In this document: piece by piece, positions 1-14,300 of the stretch
Layout of the letters: each line of letters begins with the position of its first letter
How positions within the stretch are numbered: position 1 is the stretch's first letter
NCBI GenBank assembly: GCA_947359465.1
Contig: OX375876.1
Location: forward strand, 122,631,444 to 122,695,443
Source of the DNA: Metellina segmentata
Taxonomy: Eukaryota; Arthropoda; Arachnida; Araneae; Tetragnathidae
Direction: 5' to 3'
Length of the DNA stretch: 64,000 bases
Notes under the pieces: generated by a model
Database searches by the model: none
Told to the model about the DNA's origin: nothing
What the model saw: only the letters and a program-made list of their open reading frames with translations
Translations under genes and position numbers: made by a program

Positions 1-368
1 GATGTCAAAATTACGTAACCATCGATATGCCTTTTTTTTTTGCCGATTTAGTTCATGTTACGAAGGTGCCGATGTCCCAAAACATAAAAAAAAACATTAA
101 TTATAAACTCTTTTCATCAGATTAATAGTTTTTTTTATCGAAAAAGTAATGTGAATTTAGCAGATACAATATTAATACCATTACTATGCACGTGTCCGGA
201 AACGTGTAACGATCGATATCAAATGGCGACGGCGTCGATCATTACTTAATTTTGGACGTGATGTAGCAACAATCTCAATATGATTGTAAAGGATTTCGTT
301 TTTTTCTTTTTTAATAATATTTTTCTTTTATTTTTATTTTCTGCTTTATGGTTGTTTTTTAAATAAAC
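1..368. other. AT-rich DNA, nothing recognised
   Basis: The stretch has homopolymer runs of T and A and no open frame of note. I see no repeat shared with the rest of the window and no RNA gene. Confidence 0.5.
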
Positions 369-800
369 AGGGTGTCCCAAAAAGATCAGTGCAACTTAAA
401 AAATTTATTTAAAAAAAAAGAATAGGCTTACAGCAAAACTAGTTACAACAATAGATGAAATAACTCAAAAAGTTTTTTTTCTACTACCTTAGTAAATTTA
501 CCCATGGGATCCTTTCGTTGCACGAAGAATATCAAGACGATATTCCAATTCAATCTACGAACGTTTCAGTATGCTAAAATAAACAGTAGCTACCAACTGT
601 TTGGATCTTTTTTTGTTTCAATTTTTTTTCCACGACACTATTAACTTTTGTTTGGTACACAACATCTTTTACCTAACCCCAAAATAAAAAGTCGAGTGGA
701 GTAATGTCAGGAGACCGTTGCGACCATACTATGGGGGACATCCACTCGATACATTGAGCTTTCTTCACGGGATCCGCCATTTTGAATAACTGAATTCTTT
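369..800 (-). pseudogene. decayed mariner-like transposase fragment with one terminal end
   Basis: The segment begins with CAGGGTGTCCCAAAAAGA, a typical mariner-like terminus that resembles the ends of the two intact elements at 33742 and 43184. Read on the minus strand, about 650-760 encodes a recognisable C-terminal transposase motif, WSQRSPDITPLDFLFWG followed by VKDVVYQTKV after one stop. This matches the third-aspartate block (SPDLSxLDxFLWG, then LVYxTPV) of the intact 358-aa proteins in this window. The frame is broken by stops and the N-terminal half and opposite TIR are missing. It is an old, dead copy of a related DD41D-type family. The inner boundary is approximate. Confidence 0.7.
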
Positions 801-1374
801 AATAATCGTTTGCGTGTTGTGCACTGCTATCTATAATCAGTCTGCAGCTCTCAGCGCGCTTGCATGGTTAGTTTTAACTTTCGTTTTCTGGTTAAAAACG
901 AATTGCTTACGTTGCTTTTTATTTTGCTCTTTCGTTAAATATATCATTCGAATATCGATTTCTTTCAAACGTACAAATTAACTTTCGTTTTCTGACACAA
1001 TGTAATGTAACAACAATAATAATAATAATGTAATAAAAATGTAATAACACAATGTCCGAAAGTCATTAGACTTTGGGAAATGCCAAAGTTGTGTAACATA
1101 CAGGCCTGCAATGTCCTTAATCTGTAACCTACAGGAAAAAAATGTCCAATATCTGTAACTTACAGGAAAAAAGTGTCACAAATTTGTAACCTACGGATCT
1201 TGAAATTAAATATTTTTTTTTTAGTAATTTTGGAGAACAGTTCCTGTTTTTGAATGATTGTATATTGTATTCTAGGCCTATAAACAATACACTAAAAAGT
1301 ATTGATGTTAAATTTCAAAATTTTAAAAATTACTCATGGTTAACATTTAGTGTTCCCACATTTTGAGAATCTCC
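801..1374. repeat. unassigned AT-rich DNA with a short degenerate tandem repeat (about 1105-1200)
   Basis: Around 1010-1030 there is a short ATA microsatellite. From about 1105 to 1200 a unit of roughly 31-33 bp is repeated nearly three times: AATGTCC, then ATCTGTAACCTACAGG, then an A-run, each copy slightly different. No gene is seen. Confidence 0.45.
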
Positions 1375-1592
1375 CTTATGAAAACAAGGTACTTGAGACC
1401 GGAGAAGCGTGTGCGGGGAGCTGCTGCGCCGTTGGGAACTGCGGTACAAATTGCACGCAAGTTAGACGTGCATCGCCGCAGTGGCGCCGGAGGCATGTGT
1501 GCACTACTCCATTGGATCTAATATATCTCAGATTACACTTGTGTTGCAGCAGCGGCACCGCACGTTGAAAAATCGAATGTGTGCATCGGGCC
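1375..1592 (-). mobile_element. Harbinger-like MITE, partial copy
   Basis: This is a minus-oriented copy of one end of the ~440-bp MITE that is complete at 62540-62980. It shares the blocks GAAAACAAGGTACTT, GGTACAAATTGCACGC and the terminal GCACGTTGAAAAAT...TGTGTGCATCGGGCC. Only one TIR is present and the other half of the element is missing. It has no coding capacity, and the apparent open frames across it are chance. Confidence 0.75.
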
Positions 1593-4209
1593 TGAATGTC
1601 TTAGACCGGTAAATTTATTGTACTGACAAGTGTTTGTTTCTATTAAAATTAGGCAATTCTACGTCCTTTCCTTACTTATATCTGTAACCAGAGAATATTT
1701 CTCCAATCGTACTTCCTGAGCCAGTTACTTTCCCATTAAAGTCATCCCCCAAAAGTTCAACTACCAACAACAGAAACAATTGCCCTAAGGCAAACCTCCT
1801 TTCCTTTCCTTACGCATTATCTGAGAAACTTTCTCCAGAAACTGCTATGGCCAGTTAGTTTTCCACCTAGCAGTGGAAAATTCAAATGGCACTAACAGTC
1901 CCCCGCTACTCACGAAGAAAAATACTCTAGGTGTTATTCTGGAATGATAACATAACAAAGGAAAGTGATATTTTCGGTGGCGTCATGAAGGTTAATGTCG
2001 TCTATGGAAGAGCAATTTTATTTTCCCCATCCACACACTTGCATGCGATGCATAAAAAAGAACGCCATTCCGAATGGCATCTCTTTTTGTTTCTGGGAAA
2101 GAATACGTTAGGAACTCTACACCCCTTCATTAAGCGGTGCTCCATTCCACACTCAGCAAGAAAAAGAAGGGGGGAAATAGATTCGAAGCTGTGCAGGAGC
2201 TGGTCTGAGAATGACCCTCTGATTACAGCACGTTAGTTTGTAGAGGAGGATGAAATAAAATAATAAGCAGAAGCCACCCGTTAAATTGATACAATGAGCC
2301 CGTCTGCGAGATTTGATTTGCGACGAGCTTGGGCAAGAACAACGGTGGTTGGGGCTCCCAGACAATGAGACACGAAATGGAAAGCAGAGGATAATCTTTC
2401 CTGCTTCTTTTTTCAAAGCCCAAATTAGCTTTTCTTCCCGTTATATAAGCAATGATTACAACCTTCTTAAAGGCCAGAATTGCCCTGCTCGCATATTTCG
2501 TTTTGGGTTGCAGGCTTCTTCAGCATTTCGACTGCATTTTCTATTGTTTTTTTCCTCTTTGGTTTCTTCTTCGAAGCGACTTCTGGGAAAGGACGGAGTA
2601 TTCCACAGGAAAATTCCCAAAAGCTTCTCAGAAGCCCGCTTAAAATTGAAAAATAACGAGGCATTATGAAGAGTTCATTTAATACAGTAATTTAAATGAT
2701 TTTCCAATTAGAAAGGGTAAACTTTTAGAAAAAGAGTGAATTCTACTCTACATATCATAATACCACTACAGCATGCTGTTTTTTGTCCAAAACAGTTTTA
2801 TTCTTCAATTCAACTGTTTTATTTTTCAAAAGGCTGATCGTGGTTGAATTAAATGGTCAAACGATGCTTGGAGTGATATCCAGAAAAGGTCACCTGCGGA
2901 AGCGAATCGGAGAACAACGTGCCATATTAGTAAATACGGGTTTAAAGCCACACCTTTAGTTTAAAAGCAAAAATAATGGCAGTGTTTCAAAAATAATTTT
3001 CATTTCACAAATCTATGAGTAGACTTGAAATCCAAATTAGATCCATTTCGTATTCTTTTGCTGTCTTAAAAATCATACTTTTTTTGCTCGAATATTTGGT
3101 TTTAGGTTTTCTTCTTCAGCACTTCCAGTACGTATTTTGTGTGTTTTTCTCTTTGGTTTGCCTTAACGGTGACATCCACTTCCATCTTACCTGAAGAGTT
3201 TTAAAAAATAAATTAGGAAGCATTGCTCTTTGTTAATTTGCAATCACAGTCACCCCCATACAACATCGTGGTGTATGAGGACACTTGCCAACCATCTTAA
3301 AATTGCGTGGCTCAGGAACGGTTGTTTTTTAAGTGCTCGAAGGTCAAAATAATTGGCATGGTTATAATCAGACTCACCAGATGGTCCCAAGAGGTTAACT
3401 TTAATATGGACACAGTATAATATGGTATGATGCATAGATATAATTGATGTTTAGATGTAATAAGAGATGTTTTTAGATGCAAAAAATGTAGAAGTCTCGT
3501 CGAAGCTCATTTGGTAGTAATTTAATTCACATACACAACCAGTGATAGTGAACTATGAATTTTATTGTTGAATCCTGAATTCAATCACCACATGGACAAT
3601 TCTTCTATTCTTGGTATTTGAACCCAAAGGCAAAATCCCTCATGGGTACCGGAACACGCTGTTGTCTCCCCACACACTTAGAATACGAATACAAAAAGAA
3701 CGAAGTTGGCTCCTAAAAAACTAAGATATTACCCAACCTTTGTTCTGAATGTATATTTCTGTGAGATCCATCTAGAATATTCCATGAAGAACATTCCACC
3801 TAGAATATTCCTTGCAGATCATTTCTAGCAAAATTGAACCATGTGAAAAATAAAGAGACTACAAAAGGCGAAGAGGATAGTATGAAGGCTTTCGAATTAC
3901 TTTTCAAATTATTACGATTAAACAAAGGGTAAAAGCGATAATTCACGAAAACCTCTAACATTCTGGATGAATATATCATCTCGGTGGCATGTTCTGCTCA
4001 TCCCAACAACTTAAACTTGTACAATGACTCACGATAGAAGGTACGAGAGTGTATGATAGAGTTCGTAGTTTATAGTGACACGTTGACATTTTAATTAATT
4101 GAGAATCAGCATCTCATGCGTTTGGCAATGACTTTCAAGACTGGCATTTAGACAGCGACTCTCTTTATTTTAAAAACTATGCTTTACCGCAACTTGGAAA
4201 AACCTTTTT
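1593..4209. other. non-repetitive AT-rich DNA, nothing recognised
   Basis: Several open frames of 60-118 codons occur here (for example 2313-2669, plus). None shows a protein family signature and they overlap on both strands, so I treat them as chance. No TIR pair, tRNA-like head or satellite was found. Confidence 0.45.
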
Positions 4210-4213
4210 TTAA

Positions 4214-4418
4214 CCCTCCTGATGGTTATCACTAGTAAAACTGACCAGATCTTGGATGGATTAAATGTATCGTCATAAGAAAAAAACACACTACCGGATC
4301 TTGATCTTTTCATAAAAAAATCGGCAGTAACTTAATGACAATATATCTCGCCATACGCCATCAGTAAAAATTATCGGATCTTAATGGACGAGATATCTCT
4401 TCGAAACCATTAGGAGGG
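4214..4418. mobile_element. piggyBac-type TTAA MITE, 205 bp
   Basis: The element is bounded by TTAA on both sides (4210-4213 and 4419-4422). Its TIRs start CCCTCCTGATGG and end CCATTAGGAGGG. A TTAA target site with CCC...GGG ends is the hallmark of the piggyBac superfamily. The inside carries short motifs of the ACGAGATATCTC type shared with copies at 27829, 29690, 30630 and 63297. It has no coding capacity. Additional TTAACCCTTC and TTAACCCTCA starts at 4459 and about 4637 may be further end fragments. Confidence 0.8.
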
Positions 4419-4422
4419 TTAA

Positions 4423-7302
4423 TAAGCCAAGCATCAGAGAAAATAGAATGACTATATTAACCCTTCAGATTAGGGTTATCATATTATTATTTTTTTTGAA
4501 CCGGAAATTTTTTATATGTAGGCTTGTCATATTTGTTTGTTCCCAGCGTACACTTTTTACAGTGGATAATCAATTAGGTATTCTGGGCCTGTGTTTAATA
4601 GAATATATAATTGTAAATTGTAGGTCCTTGTTTAATTAACCCTCATGTCAAACGATGACCGTAGAGCTATGAACTAACTTTCTTTAATGATTCAAGTTAT
4701 CTGTTTTCCATACATAGCTTTTTGAAGTCCAAAGTGCTTTGTCAATTACCACTTCACTTTACAGAATAATTATCGATTACTCAATATTTATGCAGGTATT
4801 TCAATTTAAAATCAAGTCGAAACTAACGTCAACACCCATCCCTGTTACTAAGACCTTCTTCAGCAGTTAGGATATGTGGGAAAAATAATTCTACAGATGG
4901 GAATCTGTTCCGCAATGATTACAAAGGATCAACGTTAGTGTTACCCTCTAAGCGTATTCAAAATGGCAAATACCCACAAATAACGGGAAGTAATGACGGA
5001 TACATCTAAAATAGCCCGTCTAACATGCTTTTCTGACAGAGGCAAAGCATTGTACTGACCGGTACCCCGGGGTACACCTTCCAACAAGGACAATATCGGA
5101 CTATAGGGTAACCCTAATTATGAACTTGGGTTTCCAATCACGGTATTTCGGAACGCTCGATTAGTAACGTCGCGATCTGCCATTTGAGAATGAGACAAAA
5201 TCGTTAGGAATGGATTATTTATTTAATTTTTTGAGTGAAGTGGGTGAAGTCTGGAAGGCAAGAGAGATTGACGGATAGTTAACACTGGTTGTGCGACGAT
5301 TGAAAGTTACTCATCGTTTCTTCTTCCCATTATAAATAAGTGGTCCTTCGATAATAACCGAACATTGCGAGGTCGGGTGGATGATATGAACGCAGACAGG
5401 AAGAATTAACAGTTTATGAGGTGAGTCTGGTGCATATTGGGTTGATTGTGTGGTAAAAAAACGTCACTTCCGTGTATCGGATTGTTAAACCACATGCAAA
5501 TAATAACCAAGAAACGAAACGTTTTGTGCAATTATTTTAAAGTAACTGTAAGGCATTTGGTAAAAAAAATACAACGTGTCTTACTATTCAAGCGATTATT
5601 ATTACCTTTTGAGCAGTAATTGTTGATGAATGTGCCTTGAAAAATATCCTTCATATGAGGTTTCCAAATTAAACTTCAAAGCATTTACAAAACGGAAATT
5701 AAACAATACATTACTGGAGATGTAATGACTACTAAAAACTAGGTTTGCATGTAAATATATTTTGCAATTGCAAAAGAAAACGCGATGAGAGCTAATAAGT
5801 CTTATTTAAATATTATTATCCCATTAAGAAATTCCAATAATCTATAAAAAAAATTCGACTTACGTGGTTTCACACTTTGGCAGACGAAATGTTGAAAGTT
5901 GAGTTGTAAGGCGCAGACAGGATATTACATATCGTTAGTTTAGAAGTGAAACACAAATTCAAAAAACAGTTCTGAGAAAGCGAATGGGAGGTTCTACTTA
6001 CCTTAAGATGTTTTTCAAGAAATCTAATCTTCAAGCAATGAAAAAATGACTTCGTGCACTTCACCAATCTAAATTTCACGGTATTCGGGTCTTGAAAGGA
6101 TAAAAACCTCATATCCTGAAAATGTTGACTTAGTATGTTTCATTTGTAAACCGGTGATATGTCTGAGAAAGTCGTTTCTTTTCTTAGGATCAGTTTTTTT
6201 GCTCTACTAGTTATGCACTGACCTCCAATTCGTGAAAACTGAATTTCGATGTTCAATAACGCTGAAATCAAAATTCAAAGAATTTCGCTTTACTGATTAA
6301 AGCCCGAATAAAAAGTTTTAAAGACTTGACAAGAAAGTTCCTGGAATTCCATCTTTGGAAGAACTTTTATGGGGAGCAAACGTTTCAGTTCTTAACCAAA
6401 CTAAGCGAAAATGGCGGGCTATTTTAAAAAGCGAGTATTTGGGCGATATTTTACAGATTTTTACATCAGGATTGATTCCCGGCTACCAGTCAATGAGCAA
6501 AATGTGTCTCGTCAAATTGACGATCAATAATCACCCTCAAATGAATTATTGTTGCCAGTTCATTTTTCTTCAACAGAGAAGATGGTTTTCTAACACCTTT
6601 TGGTTGCGCTGATCTATGTTACACTCACACACAATAGTAATTTATACAAAAAAGGTAAATTCCAGAACCATCTATTATTACCCCTAATAATTTAATTTTA
6701 TACCTCCTAAACTATGAATTTATAATCCTTTAATGTGTACAAAAATGGTTACATTCTGATTAGAAAAAGAAATCTGTTTTGTTTTTTTATTGACGGAACA
6801 GGAGCACGAACGTCCTGTTCTTGCACATGACAACGAAAAGTGAATGGCAAAAAAAAGTGAGTATTCTAACTTATAGCGCGCAAATGGTGCAAATAATATA
6901 GAGAAGAATACCAACATTGCCGTCAGCGCATAGACCAGAACGTCGTTGTGGCATGTTTCGTTTGGACTTATAATGTCTTAAACAAACCAAATTTGGAACA
7001 TTTCTTTTTCAATTCTGATCACCAATAACCAGAGTAAAAATTCTGTTTTATTAATTTCAACATTTATTTTTAAATTGAATCTCTTTTATAACTTTTCTGG
7101 TGGGTGTCTCGACGAGGTATATAGTCATAAGATACGCCGAATGGCTTAGGCTGGGACGGAGGTAACTAGTTGAATATCGTCATAAGAAATAACAGACCAA
7201 ATCTTGAGGGATCAGATATCATGTCCTTTGGAAAAAATGAGCTAATCGTGAGCTCGTCGTCATAGAAAATGGCAATATCTCCATTATTCGAAATTTGATC
7301 GG
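4423..7302. other. mostly unassigned DNA with a degenerate TTAA-MITE-like patch near 7095-7280
   Basis: No conserved coding sequence is seen. About 7095-7280 contains CGACGAGGTATATAGTCATAAG and related phrases resembling the interior of the TTAA MITE family, but no clean ends. Around 5060-5080 there is a small GGTACCCCGGGGTACC palindrome. The small open frames (for example 5870-6112 minus and 6355-6612 plus) have no family signature. Confidence 0.4.
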
Positions 7303-7622
7303 CTCGGAGGCAGAAAGTTCTTAAAACTGCGACGTACGTCGTAAAACAAAGTCTTTGCAGAACAATTTTTCCTTCCTTTTATAAAAATTTTCCCGTACTT
7401 TTTTTTAAATCATAAGTTGCGATGTTCTGCAGTGCAAAGCGCAATCCTTGCTACACCTTTTTTTTTCTTCTTTTCTTAGCTACGCAACAACCTCCACGCA
7501 CCACTCCAAATTACTACAAACACTTTATAAATAACACATCTTCTATGTCAATGACAAAATATTTAACTTCAGAAGTGATCGACAGAATTGCAAATTCATA
7601 AAGTTCCTGGAGTTTCTGCAAC
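7303..7622 (+). mobile_element. hAT-like non-autonomous element, truncated copy
   Basis: This stretch is similar to the element at 24258-24721. Shared blocks include GCAGAAAGTTCTTAAAACTG, GCGACGTACGTCG, CAATTTTTCCTTCC, CACATCTTCTATGTCAATGA and GATCGACAGAATTGCAAATTC. The right third and right TIR seen in the full copies are missing and the left end is mutated. It is a decayed relic. Confidence 0.65.
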
Positions 7623-7947
7623 AAGTCGATGATATGTCATTTAAAAATAAAAGCAGGTCTGATAAGAATCCATCCAAAGTCCATTTAAGTAGGATGAGAA
7701 ACCCAAAATCGGTTTAGTCTACAACTGTTTCATCGAAGTAAATCTGCCGACCTTGGTACAGAAAGGGCCAATGTCCGTTTTACAAGTTTGGGGGAACATT
7801 TGAGTCACCGATTTTTGTTTCTTTAATTTTTAATACAGGGCACGAAGCTGCTTTTCTACGTTTTGATTATGTCAAAATATATTGATTGGACTTTGATATT
7901 TTTCGTATTTTATATTTATCCTCGCTAGTGTAACATTGAAGTGATTA

Positions 7948-8310
7948 GACGACCAATCGGTCTGGTGGTCAGAGTGCTAGCCTGAGGCATGTATGTTTGT
8001 CCGTTAGAATGGCAGTGCGACTTCCTATAAATAGATTGTGCCCATAATTTATGGGCATGTAGTTAATAAACGTCGCACTGAAGCAAGGCAACGGGCTATC
8101 GGTGACGGTCCGGGATGAATTCCGAAAGGAAATATCCCAAGACAACACTTCGTATTTTTGAACAAGGGTCAAATGACGAAAGAAACATCTGAGCTGGCAC
8201 CCCACTCTCCGAACTTCCACGCCAACGAGAGGACATTTGAGACCATGACAGATATTTTCGTGCACTAGCCCCACAACGGACTGTGGCTGAATCGAGTTTA
8301 AACTTTTGTT
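7948..8310. mobile_element. SINE fragments: a tRNA-like head (+) followed by a minus-oriented SINE body
   Basis: From 7948 the phrase GACCAATCGGTCTGGTGGTC, then AGAGTGCTAGCCTGAGG, is a diverged plus-oriented copy of the SINE head (A-box region). From about 8065 a minus-oriented body begins: AACGTCGCACTGAAGCAA, then GGTGACGGTCCGGGATGA, then GAGCTGGCACCCCACTCTCC. It runs to about 8310, just before the satellite array starts. Both pieces are diverged from the well-preserved copies at 21636 and 44993. Confidence 0.7.
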
Positions 8311-8339
8311 CGATTCTTTTTCGACGTGAATATCAGAAC

Positions 8340-11300
8340 GTTCAAGGTACAAATACTGTATTGGCCACAGTCTAAATTCTTTCTTAAGTCTAGAATAATT
8401 CAAAAATTCACTTATAATACGTCTGAAAGCAACAGATGCTGACCCGAATTCATATGAGACATAATGTTCAAGGCACAAATGCTGTATTGGCCACAGTCTA
8501 AATTCTTTCTTAAGTCTAGAATAATTCTAAATTCATTTCTAATACGTCTGAAAGTAACAGATCCTGACTCGAATTCATTTGAGACATAACGTTAAGGCAC
8601 AAATGCTGTATTGGCCACAGTCTAAATTCTTTCTTAAGTCTGGAATAATTCAAAAATTCACTTCTAATACGTCTGAAAGCAACAGATCCTGACTCGAATT
8701 CATTTGAGACATAACGTTTAAGGCACAAATGCTGTATTGGCCACAGCCTAAATTCTTTCTTAAGTCTAGAATAATTCAAAAATTCACTTCTAATACGTCT
8801 GAAAGCAACAGATCCTGACTCGAATTCATTTGAGACATAACGTTCAAGGCACAAATGTAGTATTGACAACAGTCTAAATTATTTCTTAAGTCGAAAATAA
8901 TTCAAAAATTCACATCTAATACGTCTGAAAGCGACGGATCCTGACTCGAATTCATTTGAGACATAACGTTTAAAGCACAAATGCTGTATTGGCCACAGTC
9001 TAAATTCTTTCTTAAGTCTAGAATAATTCAAAAATTCACTTCTAATACGTCTGAAAGCAACAGATCCTGACTCGAATTCATTTGAGACATAACGTTCAAG
9101 GCACAAATGTAGTATTGACAACAGTCTAAATTATTTCTTAAGTCGAAAATAATTCAAAAATTCACATCTAATACGTCTGAAAGCGACGGATCCTGACTCG
9201 AATTCATTTGAGACATAACGTTTAAGGCACAAATGCTGTATTGGCCACAGTCTAAATTCTTTCTTAAGTCTAGAATAATTCAAAAATTCACTTCTAATAC
9301 GTCTGAAAGCAACAGATCCTGACACGAATTCATTTGAGACATAACGTTCAAGGCACAAATGTAGTATTGACAACAGTCTAAATTATTTCTTAAGTCGAAA
9401 ATAATTCAAAAATTCACATCTAATACGTCTGAAAGCGACGGATCCTGACTCGAATTCATTTGAGACATAACCTTTAAAGCACAAATGCTGTATTGGCCAC
9501 AGTCTAAATTCTTTCTTAAGTCTAGAATAATTCAAAAATTCACTTCTAATACGTCTGAAAGCAACAGATCCTGACTCGAATTCATTTGAGACATAACGTT
9601 CAAGGCACAAATGTAGTATTGACAACAGTCTAAATTATTTCTTAAGTCGAAAATAATTCAAAAATTCACATCTAATACGTCTGAAAGCGACGGATCCTGA
9701 CTCGAATTCATTTGAGACATAACGTTTAAGGCACAAATGCTGTATTGGCCACAGTCTAAATTCTTTCTTAAGTCTAGAATAATTCAAAAATTCACTTCTA
9801 ATACGTCTGAAAGCAACAGATCCTGACTCGAATTCATTTGAGACATAACGTTCAAGGCACAAATGTAGTATTGACAACAGTCTAAACTATTTCTTAAGTC
9901 GAAAATAATTCAAAAATTCACATCTAATACGTCTGAAAGCGACGGATCCTGACTCGAATTCATTTGAGACATAACCTTTAAAGCACAAATGCTGTATTGG
10001 CCACAGTCTAAATTCTTTCTTAAGTCTAGAATAATTCAAAAATTCACTTCTAATACGTCTGAAAGCAACAGATCCTGACTCGAATTCATTTGAGACATAA
10101 CGTTTAAGGCACAAATGCTGTATTGGCCACAGTCTAAATTCTTTCTTAAGTCTAGAATAATTCAAAAATTCACTTCTAATACGTCTGAAAGCAACAGATC
10201 CTGACTCGAATTCATTTGAGACATAACGTTTAAAGCACAAATGCTGTATTGGCCACAGTCTAAATTCTTTCTTAAGTCTAGAATAATTCAAAAATTCACT
10301 TCTAATACGTCTGAAAGCAACAGATCCTGACTCGAATTCATTTGAGACATAACGTTCAAGGCACAAATGTAGTATTGACAACAGTCTAAATTATTTCTTA
10401 AGTCGAAAATAATTCAAAAATTCACATCTAATACGTCTGAAAGCGACGGATCCTGACTCGAATTCATTTGAGACATAACCTTTAAAGCACAAATGCTGTA
10501 TTGGCCACAGTCTAAATTCTTTCTTAAGTCTAGAATAATTCAAAAATTCACTTCTAATACGTCTGAAAGCAACAGATCCTGACTCGAATTCATTTGAGAC
10601 ATAACGTTCAAGGCACAAATGTAGTATTGACAACAGTCTAAATTATTTCTTAAGTCGAAAATAATTCAAAAATTCACATCTAATACGTCTGAAAGCGACG
10701 GATCCTGACTCGAATTCATTTGAGACATAACGTTTAAGGCACAAATACTGTATTGGCCACAGTCTAAATTCTTTCTTAAGTCTAGAATAATTCAAAAATT
10801 CACTTCTAATACGTCTGAAAGCAACAGATCCTGACTCGAATTCATTTGAGACATAACATTTAAAGCACAAATGCTGTATTGGCCACAGTCTAAATTCTTT
10901 CTTAAGTCTAGAATAATTCAAAAATTCACTTCTAATACGTCTGAAAGCAACATATCCTGACTCGAATTATTTGAGACATAACGTTCAAGGCACAAATGTA
11001 GTATTGACAACAGTCTAAATTATTTCTTAAGTCGAAAATAATTCAAAAATTCACATCTAATACGTCTGAAAGCGACGGATCCTGACTCGAATTCATTTGA
11101 GACATAACGTTTAAGGCACAAATGCTGTATTGGCTACAGTCTAAATTCTTTCTTAAGTCTAGAATAATTCAAAAATTCACTTCTAATACGTCTGAAAGCT
11201 ACAGATCCTGACTCGAATTCATTTGAGACATAACGTTTAAAGCACAAATGCTGTATTGGCCACAGTCTAAATTCTTTCTTAAGTCTAGAATAATTCAAAA

Positions 11301-14300
11301 ATTCACTTCTAATACGTCTGAAAGCAACATATCCTGACTCGAATTCATTTGAGACATAACGTTCAAGGCACAAATGTAGTATTGACAACAGTCTAAATTA
11401 TTTCTTAAGTCGAAAATAATTCAAAAATTCACATCTAATACGTCTGAAAGCGACGGATCCTGACTCGAATTCATTTGAGACATAACGTTTAAGGCACAAA
11501 TGCTGTATTGGCCACAGTCTAAATTCTTTCTTAAGTCTAGAATAATTCAAAAATTCACTTCTAATACGTCTGAAAGCAACAGATCCTGACTCGAATTCAT
11601 TTGAGACATAACGTTCAAGGCACAAATGTAGTATTGACAACAGTCTAAACTATTTCTTAAGTCGAAAATAATTCAAAAATTCACATCTAATACGTCTGAA
11701 AGCGACGGATCCTGACTCGAATTCATTTGAGACATAACCTTTAAAGCACAAATGCTGTATTGGCCACAGTCTAAATTCTTTCTTAAGTCTAGAATAATTC
11801 AAAAATTCACTTCTAATACGTCTGAAAGCAACAGATCCTGACTCGAATTCATTTGAGACATAACGTTTAAGGCACAAATGCTGTATTGGCCACAGTCTAA
11901 ATTCTTTCTTAAGTCTAGAATAATTCAAAAATTCACTTCTAATACGTCTGAAAGCAACATATCCTGACTCGAATTATTTGAGACATAACGTTCAAGGCAC
12001 AAATGTAGTATTGACAACAGTCTAAATTATTTCTTAAGTCGAAAATAATTCAAAAATTCACATCTAATACGTCTGAAAGCGACGGATCCTGACTCGAATT
12101 CATTTGAGACATAACGTTTAAGGCACAAATGCTGTATTGGCTACAGTCTAAATTCTTTCTTAAGTCTAGAATAATTCAAAAATTCACTTCTAATACGTCT
12201 GAAAGCTACAGATCCTGACTCGAATTCATTTGAGACATAACGTTTAAAGCACAAATGCTGTATTGGCCACAGTCTAAATTCTTTCTTAAGTCTAGAATAA
12301 TTCAAAAATTCACTTCTAATACGTCTGAAAGCAACATATCCTGACTCGAATTCATTTGAGACATAACGTTCAAGGCACAAATGTAGTATTGACAACAGTC
12401 TAAATTATTTCTTAAGTCGAAAATAATTCAAAAATTCACATCTAATACGTCTGAAAGCGACGGATCCTGACTCGAATTCATTTGAGACATAACGTTTAAG
12501 GCACAAATGCTGTATTGGCCACAGTCTAAATTCTTTCTTAAGTCTAGAATAATTCAAAAATTCACTTCTAATACGTCTGAAAGCAACAGATCCTGACTCG
12601 AATTCATTTGAGACATAACGTTCAAGGCACAAATGTAGTATTGACAACAGTCTAAACTATTTCTTAAGTCGAAAATAATTCAAAAATTCACATCTAATAC
12701 GTCTGAAAGCGACGGATCCTGACTCGAATTCATTTGAGACATAACCTTTAAAGCACAAATGCTGTATTGGCCACAGTCTAAATTCTTTCTTAAGTCTAGA
12801 ATAATTCAAAAATTCACTTCTAATACGTCTGAAAGCAACAGATCCTGACTCGAATTCATTTGAGACATAACGTTCAAGGCACAAATGTAGTATTGACAAC
12901 AGTCTAAATTATTTCTTAAGTCGAAAATAATTCAAAAATTCACATCTAATACGTCTGAAAGCGACGGATCCTGACTCGAATTCATTTGAGACATAACGTT
13001 TAAGGCACAAATACTGTATTGGCCACAGTCTAAATTCTTTCTTAAGTCTAGAATAATTCAAAAATTCACTTCTAATACGTCTGAAAGCAACAGATCCTGA
13101 CTCGAATTCATTTGAGACATAACGTTTAAAGCACAAATGCTGTATTGGCCACAGTCTAAATTCTTTCTTAAGTCTAGAATAATTCAAAAATTCACTTCTA
13201 ATACGTCTGAAAGCAACATATCCTGACTCGAATTATTTGAGACATAACGTTCAAGGCACAAATGTAGTATTGACAACAGTCTAAATTATTTCTTAAGTCG
13301 AAAATAATTCAAAAATTCACATCTAATACGTCTGAAAGCGACGGATCCTGACTCGAATTCATTTGAGACATAACGTTTAAGGCACAAATGCTGTATTGGC
13401 TACAGTCTAAATTCTTTCTTAAGTCTAGAATAATTCAAAAATTCACTTCTAATACGTCTGAAAGCAACAGATCCTGACTCGAATTCATTTGAGACAACGT
13501 TTAAAGCACAAATGCTGTATTGGCCACAGTCTAAATTCTTTCTTAAGTCTAGAATAATTCAAAAATTCACTTCTAATACGTCTGAAAGCAACATATCCTG
13601 ACTCGAATTCATTTGAGACATAACGTTCAAGGCACAAATGTAGTATTGACAACAGTCTAAATTATTTCTTAAGTCGAAAATAATTCAAAAATTCACATCT
13701 AATACGTCTGAAAGCGACGGATCCTGACTCGAATTCATTTGAGACATAACGTTTAAGGCACAAATGCTGTATTGGCCACAGTCTAAATTCTTTCTTAAGT
13801 CTAGAATAATTCAAAAATTCACTTCTAATACATCTGAAAGCAACAGATCCTGACTCGAATTCATTTGAGACATAACGTTCAAGGCACAAATGTAGTATTG
13901 ACAACAGTCTAAATTATTTCTTAAGTCGAAAATAATTCAAAAATTCACATCTAATACGTCTGAAAGCGACGGATCCTGACTCGAATTCATTTGAGACATA
14001 ACCTTTAAAGCACAAATGCTGTATTGGCCACAGTCTAAATTATTTCTTAAGTCTAGAATAATTCAAAAATTCACTTCTAATACGTCTGAAAGCAACAGAT
14101 CCTGACTCGAATTCATTTGAGACATAACGTTCAAGGCACAAATGTAGTATTGACAACAGTCTAAATTATTTCTTAAGTCGAAAATAATTCAAAAATTCAC
14201 ATCTAATACGTCTGAAAGCGACGGATCCTGACTCGAATTGATTTGAGACATAACGTTTAAGGCACAAATGCTGTATTGGCCACAGTCTAAATTCTTTCTT

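Noticed and set aside
2313..2669. 118-codon plus-strand frame as a gene
   Set aside because: No family motif and overlapping frames on both strands. Nothing to support coding.
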